Assembly: GCF_013299185.1 (NCBI RefSeq)
Contig: NZ_JAAFKG010000041.1
Span: 29,703 to 75,036 of the forward strand
From: Microcoleus sp. bin48.metabat.b7b8b9.023
GTDB lineage: Bacteria > Cyanobacteriota > Cyanobacteriia > Cyanobacteriales > Microcoleaceae
Direction of reading: 5' to 3'
Length of the DNA stretch: 45,334 nucleotides
Position numbers and translations under genes: made by a program. This document shows positions 17,656-25,612 of this stretch, in pieces. Each line of letters starts with the position of its first letter. Position 1 is the first letter of the stretch. The notes under the pieces were generated by a model, which worked only from the letters and a program-made list of their open reading frames with translations, searched no databases and was not told the origin of the DNA.

Positions 17656-17787
17656 ATGAGCCCGAGCCAATCAGTCGCAGCCAGTTTACCGCTTGATGCT
17701 CGCCAGAAAATAGCGATCGTGATATTGGCAAAGACAAAGTACGCACCCACACTATTAGTAGCGTTGGCGATCGGCTACCAGAGGTAA
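17656..17787 (+). pseudogene. Transposase N-terminal remnant, copy 2
   Basis: A 43-codon fragment starting at ATG 17656 reads MSPSQSVAASLPLDARQKIA, continues with VILAKTKYAPTLLVALAIGY and ends at TAA 17785-17787. The stop runs into a GTAACGCACCCTACAG half-palindrome. The first seven codons match copy 1 at 16398 except for one silent change. It begins 10 nt after the GT2 stop codon. Confidence 0.5.
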
Positions 17788-17972
17788 CGCACCCTACAGA
17801 TAGAGTCTTTGCGTAAGTCCTGTACTCTTTACCCCTTCCCCCTTTCCCCTTCCCCCTTCCCCCCAACAGCAGTAACAAAAATACGTGGGGCAATGCGTGA
17901 GATATGTTATAGTAAACAGTCAGCCTAAATAGTTAGGTTTCAAATTGTTGTGTATTATATCAGGAAACCAAA
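17788..17972. other. Intergenic region with C/T-rich short repeats
   Basis: Contains a GCACCCTACAG half-palindrome and a pyrimidine tract at about 17822-17868 (CCCCTTCC/CCCTTTCC units). No gene is evident; it precedes the methyltransferase at 17973. Confidence 0.5.
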
Positions 17973-18662
17973 ATGCTCAGAACCGATGTAATTCAAAAAA
18001 TAATCGACAAGAAAAAAGCCCTGAGGTATTTAGAAATCGGCGTAAATAATGGCGATAGTTTTTTCCCGATCGAGATCGCTCAAAAGGTGGGAGTAGATCC
18101 TAGTTTTGCATTTTCTGAAGAACGTAAATTGGAATGGGCTAGTAAAAATCTATGTAATGCAACAGCGGAATATATAGACGCCACTAGCGATGCTTTTTTT
18201 GCAAGTGCCAATCCGATCGAACGGTTTGATGTAGCATTTATCGATGGATTGCATACCTACGAACAATCATTGCAAGATGTCCTGAATACCTTGGACAACC
18301 TCAATGAAAATGGCGTAATAGTCATGCATGATTGCAAACCACCCCATGTCCTCGCAGCCTGTCCAGCTCAGTCTCTGCAAGCTGCGATCGACATGAATTT
18401 ACCTGGATGGGATGGCAACTGGTGTGGTGATGTCTGGAAAACGATTTGTTATCTAAGAAGTAATCGCAAAGATTTGCGAGTCTTTGTGTTGGATTGCGAT
18501 TTTGGCTTAGGCATAGTTATGAAAGGAAAGCCTGATATAGATCTAAACTTGAGCAAAGATGAATTGGATAAAATGACTTATGAAGATGTTCTCAATGGTA
18601 AAGAAAATTTTCTTAACTTAAAAGATGAAAACTATTTGTTTGAGTTCTTAGAAACAATCTAA
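17973..18662 (+). CDS. Class I SAM-dependent methyltransferase (Methyltransf_24-like)
   Basis: A 229-residue product with LRYLEIGVNNGDSFFPI as motif I, GVDPSFAF as the acidic loop region, and RFDVAFIDGLHTYEQSLQDV, a pattern typical of Methyltransf_24-type sugar or small-molecule methyltransferases. GVIVMHDCKPP follows at the motif III position. The C-terminal ~60 residues are acidic (DLNLSKDELDKMTYEDVLNGK). The ATG at 17973 directly follows CAGGAAACCAAA, a plausible ribosome-binding region. It is near the rhamnosyltransferase-like gene and may modify the same glycan; substrate not identifiable. Confidence 0.82.
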   Translation: MLRTDVIQKIIDKKKALRYLEIGVNNGDSFFPIEIAQKVGVDPSFAFSEERKLEWASKNLCNATAEYIDATSDAFFASANPIERFDVAFIDGLHTYEQSLQDVLNTLDNLNENGVIVMHDCKPPHVLAACPAQSLQAAIDMNLPGWDGNWCGDVWKTICYLRSNRKDLRVFVLDCDFGLGIVMKGKPDIDLNLSKDELDKMTYEDVLNGKENFLNLKDENYLFEFLETI

Positions 18663-18697
18663 TTCACTATCCACTACTCACTATTCACTAATTTAAT

Positions 18698-18806
18698 TAT
18701 AGCGGTTCTCAGAAAGGTTAGGTACGTTGTTGGGAAGAAGGCCCTATACGTTTAAGCGGTTATACAAGCTGTCAGGCACACCTCATCTTTTTGAGAAAGG
18801 CTATAT
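18698..18806. mobile_element. MITE-like element, copy 1 (~109 bp)
   Basis: Left end TATAGCGGTTCTCAGAAAGG and right end CATCTTTTTGAGAAAGGCTA form imperfect ~25-bp terminal inverted repeats. The interior carries AGGTACGTTGTTGGG and TTTAAGCGGTTATAC. It has the same ends and a similar interior to the element at 25184-25292. It has no coding capacity, so any mobility would need a transposase in trans. Confidence 0.72.
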
Positions 18807-18939
18807 GCAAGCTGATATTTTTTATTAAGATGGCATTCGTCGCAGGTGGTTATATTCCGACACCCCCTGTATCTAGTTCTATTTTGAGTCAGATCGCAAG
18901 AATACAAATACCACTCAGAAACAAATGAGAATCAAGTAG

Positions 18940-19101
18940 ATGTTTTCAATTGGTCAACGCGACGAATTACTGGCGATCGCCGGTATTCTCGACCCAAAGC
19001 TGACAGCAATCGCTATCAGCTTTGATGTACCTTTAATGATGGCAGAATTTGCCGTGCAGTGCTACCTTAAAACTGCCATTTTTGAACCATGCCAAAAGTA
19101 G
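18940..19101 (+). CDS. Small ORF of 53 codons, function unknown
   Basis: Begins MFSIGQRDELLAIAGILDPK and ends FEPCQK. It contains hydrophobic alternation but no recognised motif. A 32-codon ORF (18830-18928) precedes it by 11 nt in another frame. It could be a small gene or a leftover of a broken one; there is no Shine-Dalgarno site. Confidence 0.25.
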   Translation: MFSIGQRDELLAIAGILDPKLTAIAISFDVPLMMAEFAVQCYLKTAIFEPCQK

Positions 19102-19224
19102 CAATGTTTTGCCCCAAAATCAAGGTCAGCCACAAAAAAGCCTAAATTCTCCAGGTCTAAACCAGCTTTAATGCCCGCAACCTATAATTAAAAATAACCG
19201 CGTAATTTTCACAAAGAGAAACAC

Positions 19225-20538
19225 ATGGCTCCAAATCCCGGGATTATGCAAGCCGTCGAGCAACTTGGCTACCGCGTTACGGTTGGAGACGTGGCGGCAA
19301 AAGCTGGATTAGATGTCAATTTTGCCCAGCGAGAACTGTTAACGCTGGCCTCCGAAGCAGGTGGGAACCTGCAAGTAGCAGAATCCGGCGACATTGCCTA
19401 CATATTTCCCAACAACTTTCGAGATATTTTGCGAAACAAATTCTTGCGCTTGCAGTTGCAGGAATGGTGGCAAAAAATCTGGCGAGTCCTATTTTACTTG
19501 ATTAGAATATCTTTTGGCGTAGTGCTGGTAGCTTCCATCCTTTTAATTGTTGTTGCTATTACGCTTTTACTCTCCAGCATGAATAGCGACAATAACGGCG
19601 GAGGCGGCGGAAGCGGAGGCGAAAGTGGAGGTGGCGGCGGAGGCTTTTTCTTTTTTCCCTACTTCTGGAACGACTTAATCTGGATCTTTTACTGGAACCA
19701 TGATGAACCATACCAGCAGCGATCGCGCGATCGCGCTCAAAAACCCCAAATGAGTTTTCTGGAAGCAGTTTTCTCATTTATATTTGGAGACGGCAATCCC
19801 AATAAAAATCTAGAAGAGCGCAAGTGGAGCGATATAGCCACCGCAATTCGCAACAACCGAGGCGCAGTCGCAGCCGAACAAATTGCGCCCTATCTCGACA
19901 ATCTCGGACAGGGATACGCCCGAGAATACGAAGAATATATGTTACCAGCTCTCGCCCGTTTTGACGGCCGCCCCGAAGTCAGTCCCGAAGGCCAAATCAT
20001 CTACCATTTTCCGCAATTGCAAACCACAGCCATCCTGCAAAATCCTCAACCAACAGGAGCTTATTTGCGAGAAATGCTGTGGCGTTTCAGTCACGCCGAC
20101 TCCGGCCAAATCATGCTCGCAGCAGGTTTAGGAGCCGTCAATCTTGTCGGTGCGTTAGTTTTGGGAAACTTATTGACTAAAAGTGCGATCGCAGGTGGAT
20201 TCATCGGCTTCGTCAGCGGTATTTATCCACTGCTGCTGATTTACGGCGTCGGATTTCTGACAATTCCCTTAATCAGGTACTTCTGGATTCAGTGGAAAAA
20301 TAGCCAGATAGAAGCTCGAAATCGCGATCGGCAGCAGCGAGCCATGTTATTAAACCAACCCGATGCCAACTTGCAGCAAAAACTGGCCTACGCCCAGGAA
20401 TTTGCAGGCGAAAACGTTCTGACTGGAGAAGACCTAGCTTATACCACAGAAAGCGAATTAACTCAACAAGAACTAGAACAATCAGCCAAAATAGATGCTG
20501 AATGGCAGCGGCGAATTGGGCGATCGGATAATGTATAG
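19225..20538 (+). CDS. Conserved cyanobacterial membrane protein with glycine-rich loop
   Basis: A 437-residue protein. Residues 1-65 look like a winged-helix-type domain (AVEQLGYRVTVGDVAAKAGLDVNFAQRE, then a NLQVAESGDIAYIFP hairpin). A membrane segment at about 92-118 (LIRISFGVVLVASILLIVVAITLL) is followed by a Gly/Ser-rich loop (about 122-150) and an aromatic stretch FFFFPYFWNDLIWIFYWNH. A second winged-helix-like repeat occupies about 195-275, and a hydrophobic hairpin lies at about 300-352. The tail is charged and soluble. I recall related proteins in cyanobacteria and in plant plastids, but no established function. The ATG at 19225 follows AAAGAGAAACAC. A hairpin terminator lies 40 nt past the stop. 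Confidence 0.8.
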   Translation: MAPNPGIMQAVEQLGYRVTVGDVAAKAGLDVNFAQRELLTLASEAGGNLQVAESGDIAYIFPNNFRDILRNKFLRLQLQEWWQKIWRVLFYLIRISFGVVLVASILLIVVAITLLLSSMNSDNNGGGGGSGGESGGGGGGFFFFPYFWNDLIWIFYWNHDEPYQQRSRDRAQKPQMSFLEAVFSFIFGDGNPNKNLEERKWSDIATAIRNNRGAVAAEQIAPYLDNLGQGYAREYEEYMLPALARFDGRPEVSPEGQIIYHFPQLQTTAILQNPQPTGAYLREMLWRFSHADSGQIMLAAGLGAVNLVGALVLGNLLTKSAIAGGFIGFVSGIYPLLLIYGVGFLTIPLIRYFWIQWKNSQIEARNRDRQQRAMLLNQPDANLQQKLAYAQEFAGENVLTGEDLAYTTESELTQQELEQSAKIDAEWQRRIGRSDNV

Positions 20539-20577
20539 CCCGAAGAATCAGGAAGGCAACACACAGATTTTTTCATA

Positions 20578-20603
20578 GTCCACGGAGGTGGACTTTGTTT
20601 TTG
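20578..20603 (+). terminator. Probable Rho-independent terminator
   Basis: GTCCAC GGAG GTGGAC forms a perfect 6-bp hairpin and is followed by TTTGTTTTTG, 40 nt after the membrane-protein stop codon. A second small palindrome, GCGGTTTCTAACCGC, follows at about 20608-20622. Confidence 0.6.
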
Positions 20604-20655
20604 TAGTCGCGGTTTCTAACCGCCGGAGACTAGAAGTCTTCTGAGAATTGATCTT

Positions 20656-20725
20656 AGGTACGTAGTTGCGCTTCAGCGCTCTTTGCTTATATTAGGAAAG
20701 AGCGCTCAAGCGCAACTACGTACCT
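20656..20725. repeat. GGTACGTAGTTG palindrome, near-perfect copy
   Basis: Two ~29-bp arms (starting AGGTACGTAGTTGCGCTTCA and ending GCGCAACTACGTACCT) are complementary with only one or two mismatches around a ~12-nt AT-rich loop. It is the best-preserved copy of the family in this window. It lies 8 bp before the dispersed repeat at 20733-20831. Confidence 0.9.
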
Positions 20726-20732
20726 TGTATTG

Positions 20733-20831
20733 GCGTTGCTGCTGCAACGGTATGAACGACTCAATGTGAAAAAATGAAACAAACCAGTCAGTCAATATAG
20801 CTGAATTTTCAAGTTACCCATTTTCATCCCC
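20733..20831 (-). repeat. ~98-bp dispersed repeat, copy B
   Basis: The reverse complement reads GGGGATGAAAATGGGTAACT ... CACATTGAGTCGTTCATACC ... GCAACGC and matches 3483-3580 at roughly 85% by eye. No ORF is present. Copy A is inside another palindrome family, whereas copy B abuts one. Confidence 0.8.
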
Positions 20832-20885
20832 TGATTAAACAACGCCAAAATCATTTATTTTGAATACTAGAATCTGTTGTTTTTC

Positions 20886-21116
20886 TCATTCTTTAACAAT
20901 CTTAGGTCGTTTAAAAATCAAACAATTTTGGTCGTATTTCGAGTCATGTCGCAGAGCTACAAGTTCCCACCCATCCTCCCCCAACTGATTGACAAATAAA
21001 TGTAGCGAGCCTTGTTTCCAATCTCGCAGCTCCTCACCATTTACATATAAACTAATCAGCTTATTTCCAAAAGGATACATATTCGCATCCACAAATAAAT
21101 ACTCCCACTTTTGCAT
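20886..21116 (-). CDS. Small DUF4177-like protein
   Basis: A 76-residue soluble protein with the pattern MQKWEYLFVDA near the start and LFVNQLGEDGWELVALRHD in the middle, followed by a beta strand CLIFKRPK. The KWEY...LN.LG.DGWELV signature is that of the DUF4177 family, which has no established function. The ATG follows TAAGGATTGCT, giving an AAGGA ribosome-binding site 6 nt upstream. Further upstream are TTAGTGA and AATAACC short tandem repeats that separate it from the SpoIID-domain gene. Confidence 0.78.
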   Translation of the reverse strand: MQKWEYLFVDANMYPFGNKLISLYVNGEELRDWKQGSLHLFVNQLGEDGWELVALRHDSKYDQNCLIFKRPKIVKE

Positions 21117-21262
21117 AGCAATCCTTAATTTAGTGATTAGTGATTAGTGATTAGTTATTAGTTATTTGTTGGTAGTTGTTAGGTATTGTTGGTGAATTGT
21201 GAGTTGCTACTAATGACAAATAACCAATAACCAATAACCAGTAACAAATAACCAATAACAAA
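21117..21262. repeat. Opposed short tandem repeats (TTAGTGA)n and (AATAACC)n
   Basis: About 21130-21170 carries TTAGTGATTAGTGATTAG-type repeats, and about 21217-21260 carries AATAACCAATAACC-type repeats. As at 15150-15326, two short tandem tracts flank a ~45-bp centre. Confidence 0.8.
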
Positions 21263-21272
21263 GGTGTAGCAA

Positions 21273-22448
21273 TTACTGCACAGCAATTCTAGCCAAAGCA
21301 GCACCCCGATAATAGTGCAACAAAATCTGCTGGTAGCCGTATCCCTGCCTAGCCAAATTGTAAGCCCCCCACTGACTCATTCCCACAGCGTGACCGAAAC
21401 CTTTGCCAGCAACTTGAAAACCCGTAGGAGGCTGCCCGCTATTTCTCCCACTAAAAATCCCGCCGTACTGAGGAATCACAGTAAAGCGGGTACTCCTCAA
21501 ATTTAGAACCCGACGCAAATCTGCGCCACTCATGACCCTAGAACCGCCATCTCCGACTACTTTCATCGTCAAAACGCTGCCGTAAGCAGTAGCGCGTTCT
21601 GGCTTCATCGAGATCACATTCCCAACACCAGAAATCCTGTTGCTGATTTGAGCGCGGGAAAAATTTTCTTTCCATTGGTAAACCGGCGCCCCTTGGTCAA
21701 AATCCGGAACAGCCCGCAAATAAGGCAGGGGTTCCGTCCACACATCCTCAACGTTCTCAGTATGTCCGCCAGAGGCAGAGTGGAAAACAGCTAAAATAAT
21801 CTGACCGTTGTAGGTGAGAACCTGACCAGCGGTGGCATCGACTGCGGCATAAGTACCCGAAGATTCTGTTTGCAGTCCTTTGTAAACCTGCGAAGATTGA
21901 GTATCGTCCACATCGTAAAGGTCGGTTTCGCTTTTGAGGCGCTTGTGGAGAGCGTAGGAACGGGCGGCGACTGCTTGAGCTTTCAAAGCCTCTTGAGGCC
22001 AATTGCCACTCATTTCGGCGCCGAGAACGCTGTAGAGATACTGTTCGATATCGACGTAGTTGACGGCAGTCAAGGCTCCTTTTTCGGGAACTAGAAGCGT
22101 GCGTCCCCGATACCATCGATCGCCAATCCAAACATAACCGTTTGCGGTCGGCTCGATCCAAATTTGATTAGCAGCCCAGCGGCCAATTGCCACAGTTCCC
22201 GATCGAAATTGAGCTGACTGAGAACTGTTTGCCGGCAGTTCCCCCAAATTGCGCCCGCTGCTGTCGCGGATGGCAGCCTTAGTAGAACTGCCGACTTTGA
22301 TTTGACTCGTCCCGTCTTGTACCGCCACTCGCAAAATTAGCGAGGCCTGCGCTGGGGCTACCATCACCAGCCAAAACAACAGCCCCATCCAAAAGTAGCG
22401 TTTTTTTAATGTCGAAACAACGGAAGTAAAGAACACTCCTGACTGCAT
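21273..22448 (-). CDS. Exported SpoIID/LytB-domain protein
   Basis: A 391-residue secreted or periplasmic protein. KKRYFWMGLLFWLVMVAPAQA is a signal peptide with likely cleavage after AQA at residue 35. The mature part has the SpoIID core: VEQYLYSVLGAEMSGNWPQEALKAQAVAARSYAL-like sequence (here DIEQYLYSVLG), DTQSSQVYKGL, AVDATAGQVLTYNGQIILAVFHSASGGHTE, and the C-terminal GKGFGHAVGMSQWGAYNLARQGYGY. In Bacillus SpoIID is a peptidoglycan lytic transglycosylase; cyanobacterial homologues are presumed to act on the cell wall. The start is well supported by AGGAGG 11 nt upstream (plus strand 22460-22465). The gene is divergent from rnz. Confidence 0.9.
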   Translation of the reverse strand: MQSGVFFTSVVSTLKKRYFWMGLLFWLVMVAPAQASLILRVAVQDGTSQIKVGSSTKAAIRDSSGRNLGELPANSSQSAQFRSGTVAIGRWAANQIWIEPTANGYVWIGDRWYRGRTLLVPEKGALTAVNYVDIEQYLYSVLGAEMSGNWPQEALKAQAVAARSYALHKRLKSETDLYDVDDTQSSQVYKGLQTESSGTYAAVDATAGQVLTYNGQIILAVFHSASGGHTENVEDVWTEPLPYLRAVPDFDQGAPVYQWKENFSRAQISNRISGVGNVISMKPERATAYGSVLTMKVVGDGGSRVMSGADLRRVLNLRSTRFTVIPQYGGIFSGRNSGQPPTGFQVAGKGFGHAVGMSQWGAYNLARQGYGYQQILLHYYRGAALARIAVQ

Positions 22449-22713
22449 TTTAAAATTTTCCTCCTGTGCTGTATGAGCTTGACAATTTTTAAGAGTTCGG
22501 GAAGGTTCGGGAAAAAGGAAGGAGAACGGCAGAAAGAAAACGTTAGAATTGGGTTTAGCACTTTGTGCGTCAAAAATGATTGGAGCGACTAGATCCTGGC
22601 AGCAACAGCGATTTATCCCGGTTCCTGCCTGCGAATAATTCCTTTATGTCAGATTGGCCGCACCTGGATATTTGTAACATATTTTTTAAGATTTAATTGA
22701 GGTGATTTGACTC

Positions 22714-23652
22714 TTGCAGATTACATTTCTCGGAACTAGCTCCGGCGTCCCCACGCGATCGCGCAACGTATCCAGCATCGCCCTGCGCTTGCCCCAGCGA
22801 GCCGAACTCTGGCTGTTTGACTGCGGCGAAGGAACCCAGCACCAATTCCTCCGTAGCGAGCTAAAAGTCAGCCAACTGAGCCGGATTTTCATCACTCACC
22901 TGCACGGCGACCACATTTTCGGCTTAATGGGTTTGCTGGCTAGCTGCGGTTTGGCGGGGAATGTCAAGCGTATCGATCTTTACGGGCCTCCGGGACTTGA
23001 AGAATATTTGCAAGCTGGCGTTCGCTATTCTCAAACTCATTTTTCTTACCCGGTGAAGGTACACAAAAGTCACGAGGGAGTTGTCTATGAAGACGACGAA
23101 TATATTGTTACTTGCGCTCCTTTAAAACACCGAGTTACTGCTTTTGGTTATCGAGTAACTGAGAAAGACCGTCCGGGACATTTCGATGTCGAAAAAGCCA
23201 AGGCTGTGGGCATTCCTTCCGGGCCAGTTTACGGCGAATTAAAACAAGGAAAGACAGTCAAGTTATCGGACGGGCGACAGTTTAAAGGCAGTGATTTTTG
23301 CGGCCCGGATCAAGTTGGGCGAAAGTTTGTTTACTGTACCGACACGGTTTTTTGTGACAGCGCGGTGGAATTGGCGAAGGATGCGGATTTGTTGGTGCAC
23401 GAAGCGACTTTTGCCCATCAAGATGCTCAAATGGCCTTCGATCGCCTGCACTCAACTTCGACGATGGCCGCTCAAGTTGCTTTGCTCGCTGGGGCGAAAC
23501 AGTTAATCATGACGCATTTTAGCCCGCGTTATGCTCCGGGAAATGCGATCGTCCTGGATGATTTGCTCAAGGAAGCCCAGGCAATTTTTCCGAATACGAA
23601 AATGGCCTATGACTTTTTGAGTTATGAAATACCCAGGCTTGTTGAAAAGTAG
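22714..23652 (+). CDS. rnz: Ribonuclease Z
   Basis: RNase Z is the zinc endonuclease that removes tRNA 3' trailers. The 312-residue product matches the short-form family: [18 protein letters not shown] at the start, the metallo-beta-lactamase motif HLHGDH in [27 protein letters not shown], the zinc-binding YCTDTVFC aspartate, LVHEATF, and the C-terminal [10 protein letters not shown]. The start is TTG at 22714, supported by GAGGTGA about 9 nt upstream and by the exact position of the conserved N-terminus; no suitable ATG exists. It is divergent from the SpoIID-domain gene. Confidence 0.96.
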   Translation: MQITFLGTSSGVPTRSRNVSSIALRLPQRAELWLFDCGEGTQHQFLRSELKVSQLSRIFITHLHGDHIFGLMGLLASCGLAGNVKRIDLYGPPGLEEYLQAGVRYSQTHFSYPVKVHKSHEGVVYEDDEYIVTCAPLKHRVTAFGYRVTEKDRPGHFDVEKAKAVGIPSGPVYGELKQGKTVKLSDGRQFKGSDFCGPDQVGRKFVYCTDTVFCDSAVELAKDADLLVHEATFAHQDAQMAFDRLHSTSTMAAQVALLAGAKQLIMTHFSPRYAPGNAIVLDDLLKEAQAIFPNTKMAYDFLSYEIPRLVEK

Positions 23653-23667
23653 GATTAAAGTTAATCT

Positions 23668-23693
23668 GTAGGGTGCGTCGCCATCAAAAGTTA
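23668..23693 (+). repeat. Half copy of the GTAGGGTGCGTCGC repeat
   Basis: GTAGGGTGCGTCGCCATCAA lies just after rnz. The same sequence occurs at 25321 with its complementary arm; here the right arm is missing. Confidence 0.75.
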
Positions 23694-23828
23694 TTTTGTT
23701 ATTTTCCACCATTTAATGGGGAGGAATTAATTTTTGATAATATCCACAATGAAGGAATTTCTAAACAAGAGTGGTTGGGAAAATTTTATTGTTTGGCGAT
23801 CGAATTTTAGCTAAAAGGAGATGAAACA

Positions 23829-24203
23829 ATGTTAGATTTGTATGATTTGCTCGGAAAAATCAAGCAAAGATCGTCTTTATACTTGGGGAAGCGATCGCTT
23901 AGTCATCTTCATGTTTTTTTGGACGGTTATACCTTTGCCCGCCGTCAACTTGGCATTCCTGTAACAGAACAAGAAACAAAGTTTGAGGAGTTTCAAGAAT
24001 GGATAGAGAATCGATTTAACCAAGCAGATACTCAATCTTGGAGTCGCATTATTCTTTTTTATTCTGAGGATGAAGCGGATGCACTGAAGCGCTTTTTTGA
24101 TTTATTTGAAGAATTCTTGAATAGCGAACAGTTGCCAAAAGATGATGCAACAAATAATTGCAAAATGTCTGATGAGTTGAGTGTTGTAGGTGTAAATGGT
24201 TGA
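23829..24203 (+). CDS. Conserved small hypothetical protein, 124 aa
   Basis: A soluble 124-residue protein beginning MLDLYDLLGKIKQRSSLYLG, with SHLHVFLDGYTFARRQLGIP, FEEFQEWIENRFN and SRIILFYSEDEADALKRFFDLFEEFL. I recall similar proteins scattered in cyanobacteria and other bacteria but no assigned function. The start is strongly supported by AAAAGGAGATG upstream of the ATG. The last ~25 residues lack conserved character. It opens the accessory stretch that includes hicBA and the NACHT gene; whether it belongs functionally with them is unknown. Confidence 0.75.
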   Translation: MLDLYDLLGKIKQRSSLYLGKRSLSHLHVFLDGYTFARRQLGIPVTEQETKFEEFQEWIENRFNQADTQSWSRIILFYSEDEADALKRFFDLFEEFLNSEQLPKDDATNNCKMSDELSVVGVNG

Positions 24204-24300
24204 GTCGGGTATTGAGAGGGATGGGAAAGGGCGATCGCACTTTCGGACAAAAAGGGCGATCGCACTTGAAAAAAAGAACAATTGCGCTACACTCAAAGCA

Positions 24301-24687
24301 TTATAAGACTGCTTTGAGGTATTGCGTTACAGGTTTCAAATCGATGTCATCGTTGGAAGTCAGTATTTTAAATAGATGGCGCGGGATACCGGCCGCAATC
24401 AAAGCTGCTAAATCGCGATCGAGCTTTGAGAAGTCCTCATAAATGCCCACAAACTGAGTTACGCAAGCTAAAGATTCATTTTTCGGGTCATTGATTCCCG
24501 TGTATTTGTACTGAATATCAAAACCTGCTTTTTCGCCAATTTCTTCGATATCCCAGTCTACAAGATCTAGGGCGATCGCTTCAACGGCTAGGGCAATATG
24601 ACCGGGCGGTATGGTGTCAAGAGGCTCGCAGCACCAGCCCTCAGAATGGTTCCAGACACTCTTACCTTGAGATTCTCGAATTTTCAT
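24301..24687 (-). CDS. Hypothetical protein, 128 aa, third gene after hicBA
   Basis: A soluble acidic protein starting MKIRESQGKSVWNHSEGWCC and containing VEAIALDLVDWDIEEIGEKAGFDIQ, CVTQFVGIYEDFSKLDRDLAALIAAG and IPRHLFKILTSNDDIDLKP. I do not recognise the family. The ATG at 24687 is chosen because GAGGG lies about 8 nt upstream; an upstream GTG at 24717 would add ten residues. It starts 38 nt after the hicA stop on the same strand, so it is probably co-transcribed with hicBA, but nothing in the sequence shows a toxin-antitoxin role. Confidence 0.7.
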   Translation of the reverse strand: MKIRESQGKSVWNHSEGWCCEPLDTIPPGHIALAVEAIALDLVDWDIEEIGEKAGFDIQYKYTGINDPKNESLACVTQFVGIYEDFSKLDRDLAALIAAGIPRHLFKILTSNDDIDLKPVTQYLKAVL

Positions 24688-24725
24688 GTATTTTCCCTCA
24701 CTGAAATCAGAGTACACGCACCCTA

Positions 24726-24935
24726 TCAGAGTAAATCTTCTTCAGATAGGTGGGCTATTTTCATTAAGGCTCTCAAGGTTCCAACTTTCAAATCTTGATT
24801 GCGGTGAACAGGAATTGACAAAATTTGGTCTAATTCTGGGTTTTCATAGATATGATGACTGCCAGTAATTCTTCTCAAAACCCAATTTTTATGCTCTACT
24901 ATTTTGCAAAGTTGTTTGCCAGAAATAGATTTCAT
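24726..24935 (-). CDS. hicA: HicA-family toxin (YcfA-like mRNA interferase)
   Basis: A 69-residue dsRBD-like protein with MKSISGKQLCKIVEHKNWVL, RRITGSHHIYENP (the conserved Gly-Ser-His, catalytic histidine at residue 27 or 28) and SIPVHRNQDLKVGTLRALMKIA. HicA toxins cleave mRNA and are neutralised by HicB. Its ATG overlaps the hicB stop codon (ATGA), so the two genes are translationally coupled with the antitoxin first, a common order for this YcfA/UPF0150 pairing. Length is normal and no key residue is missing. Confidence 0.88.
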   Translation of the reverse strand: MKSISGKQLCKIVEHKNWVLRRITGSHHIYENPELDQILSIPVHRNQDLKVGTLRALMKIAHLSEEDLL

Positions 24936-25135
24936 ACAGCAATCTCCACAATTTTATCTGTGGAGGCAACTGTTTCACGACTATTAGCAACTTCGAGCCA
25001 GCCGACTATAGCATCTTTTAAATTAATCATCACTTCTTCGATAGTGTCTCCTTCAGTAATGCACCCCGGCAGTGCGGGAACTTCTGCCCAATAGCCACCT
25101 TCTTCTGCTGGATGAATGATTGCTCTAATTTTCAT
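24932..25135 (-). CDS. hicB: HicB-family antitoxin
   Basis: A 67-residue protein with the HicB partial RNase H-like fold: MKIRAIIHPAEEGGYWAEVP, ALPGCITEGDTIEEVMINLKDAIVGWLEV. It is the short form without a C-terminal ribbon-helix-helix or helix-turn-helix DNA-binding domain, so autoregulation may depend on another factor or be absent. The stop codon overlaps the hicA start by ATGA. The upstream side (25136-25190) leads into a MITE-like element, so the promoter is close to or within the AT-rich sequence at 25140-25180. Confidence 0.88.
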   Translation of the reverse strand: MKIRAIIHPAEEGGYWAEVPALPGCITEGDTIEEVMINLKDAIVGWLEVANSRETVASTDKIVEIAV

Positions 25136-25183
25136 ACATTTATTCAGTTATTTGTTAAGCCTATGATAGCAAATATCAATTAA

Positions 25184-25292
25184 ATATAGCGGTTCTCAGA
25201 AAGATGAGGTACGTTGTTGGGCTTCAGCCCTCTTAGTCTAAGCGGTTATACTGATGCCAGTCATACCTCATCTTTTTGAGAAAGGCTATATA
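25184..25292. mobile_element. MITE-like element, copy 2 (~109 bp)
   Basis: The best-preserved copy. The left end ATATAGCGGTTCTCAGAAAG continues ATGAGG; the complement of the right end reads TATATAGCCTTTCTCAAAAA then GATGAGG, giving terminal inverted repeats of about 25 bp with few mismatches. The interior has TACGTTGTTGGGCTTCAGCCC and TAAGCGGTTATAC. Flanking TATA suggests TA target duplication. It sits upstream of hicB. Confidence 0.78.
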
Positions 25293-25320
25293 TAGCATTT
25301 ATTGTAAAAATGAGTTATCT

Positions 25321-25517
25321 GTAGGGTGCGTCGCCATCAAAAATCATCAAAAAAATCGACAATCTCATAGCGACGCACCTTTCAAAATCTCAGGTCACTG
25401 AATATATAGCATATTTCAGGTTTATGTGGTATACACAATATTGAGAGTTCCCGTGTAAGGTGCGACGGGATCTATCTGCAAGTTTTATCTAAGATATCGC
25501 AGCGACGCGCACCCTAC
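25321..25517. repeat. Two GTAGGGTGCGTCGC-type palindromes upstream of the NACHT gene
   Basis: Copy one at 25321-25380 has GTAGGGTGCGTCGC and ATAGCGACGCACCT arms. Copy two at 25454-25517 has GTAAGGTGCGACGGG and GCGACGCGCACCCTACC. They fill the space between the MITE-like element and the NACHT gene. Confidence 0.8.
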
Positions 25518-25612
25518 CAAAGACCAAAGAATATAGCTGCTATTGTACTTTATGAAGCTGGAATCTGCTGTAATACTGTAAACTATATTAACCCCAAATA
25601 TTTAAAATTACC

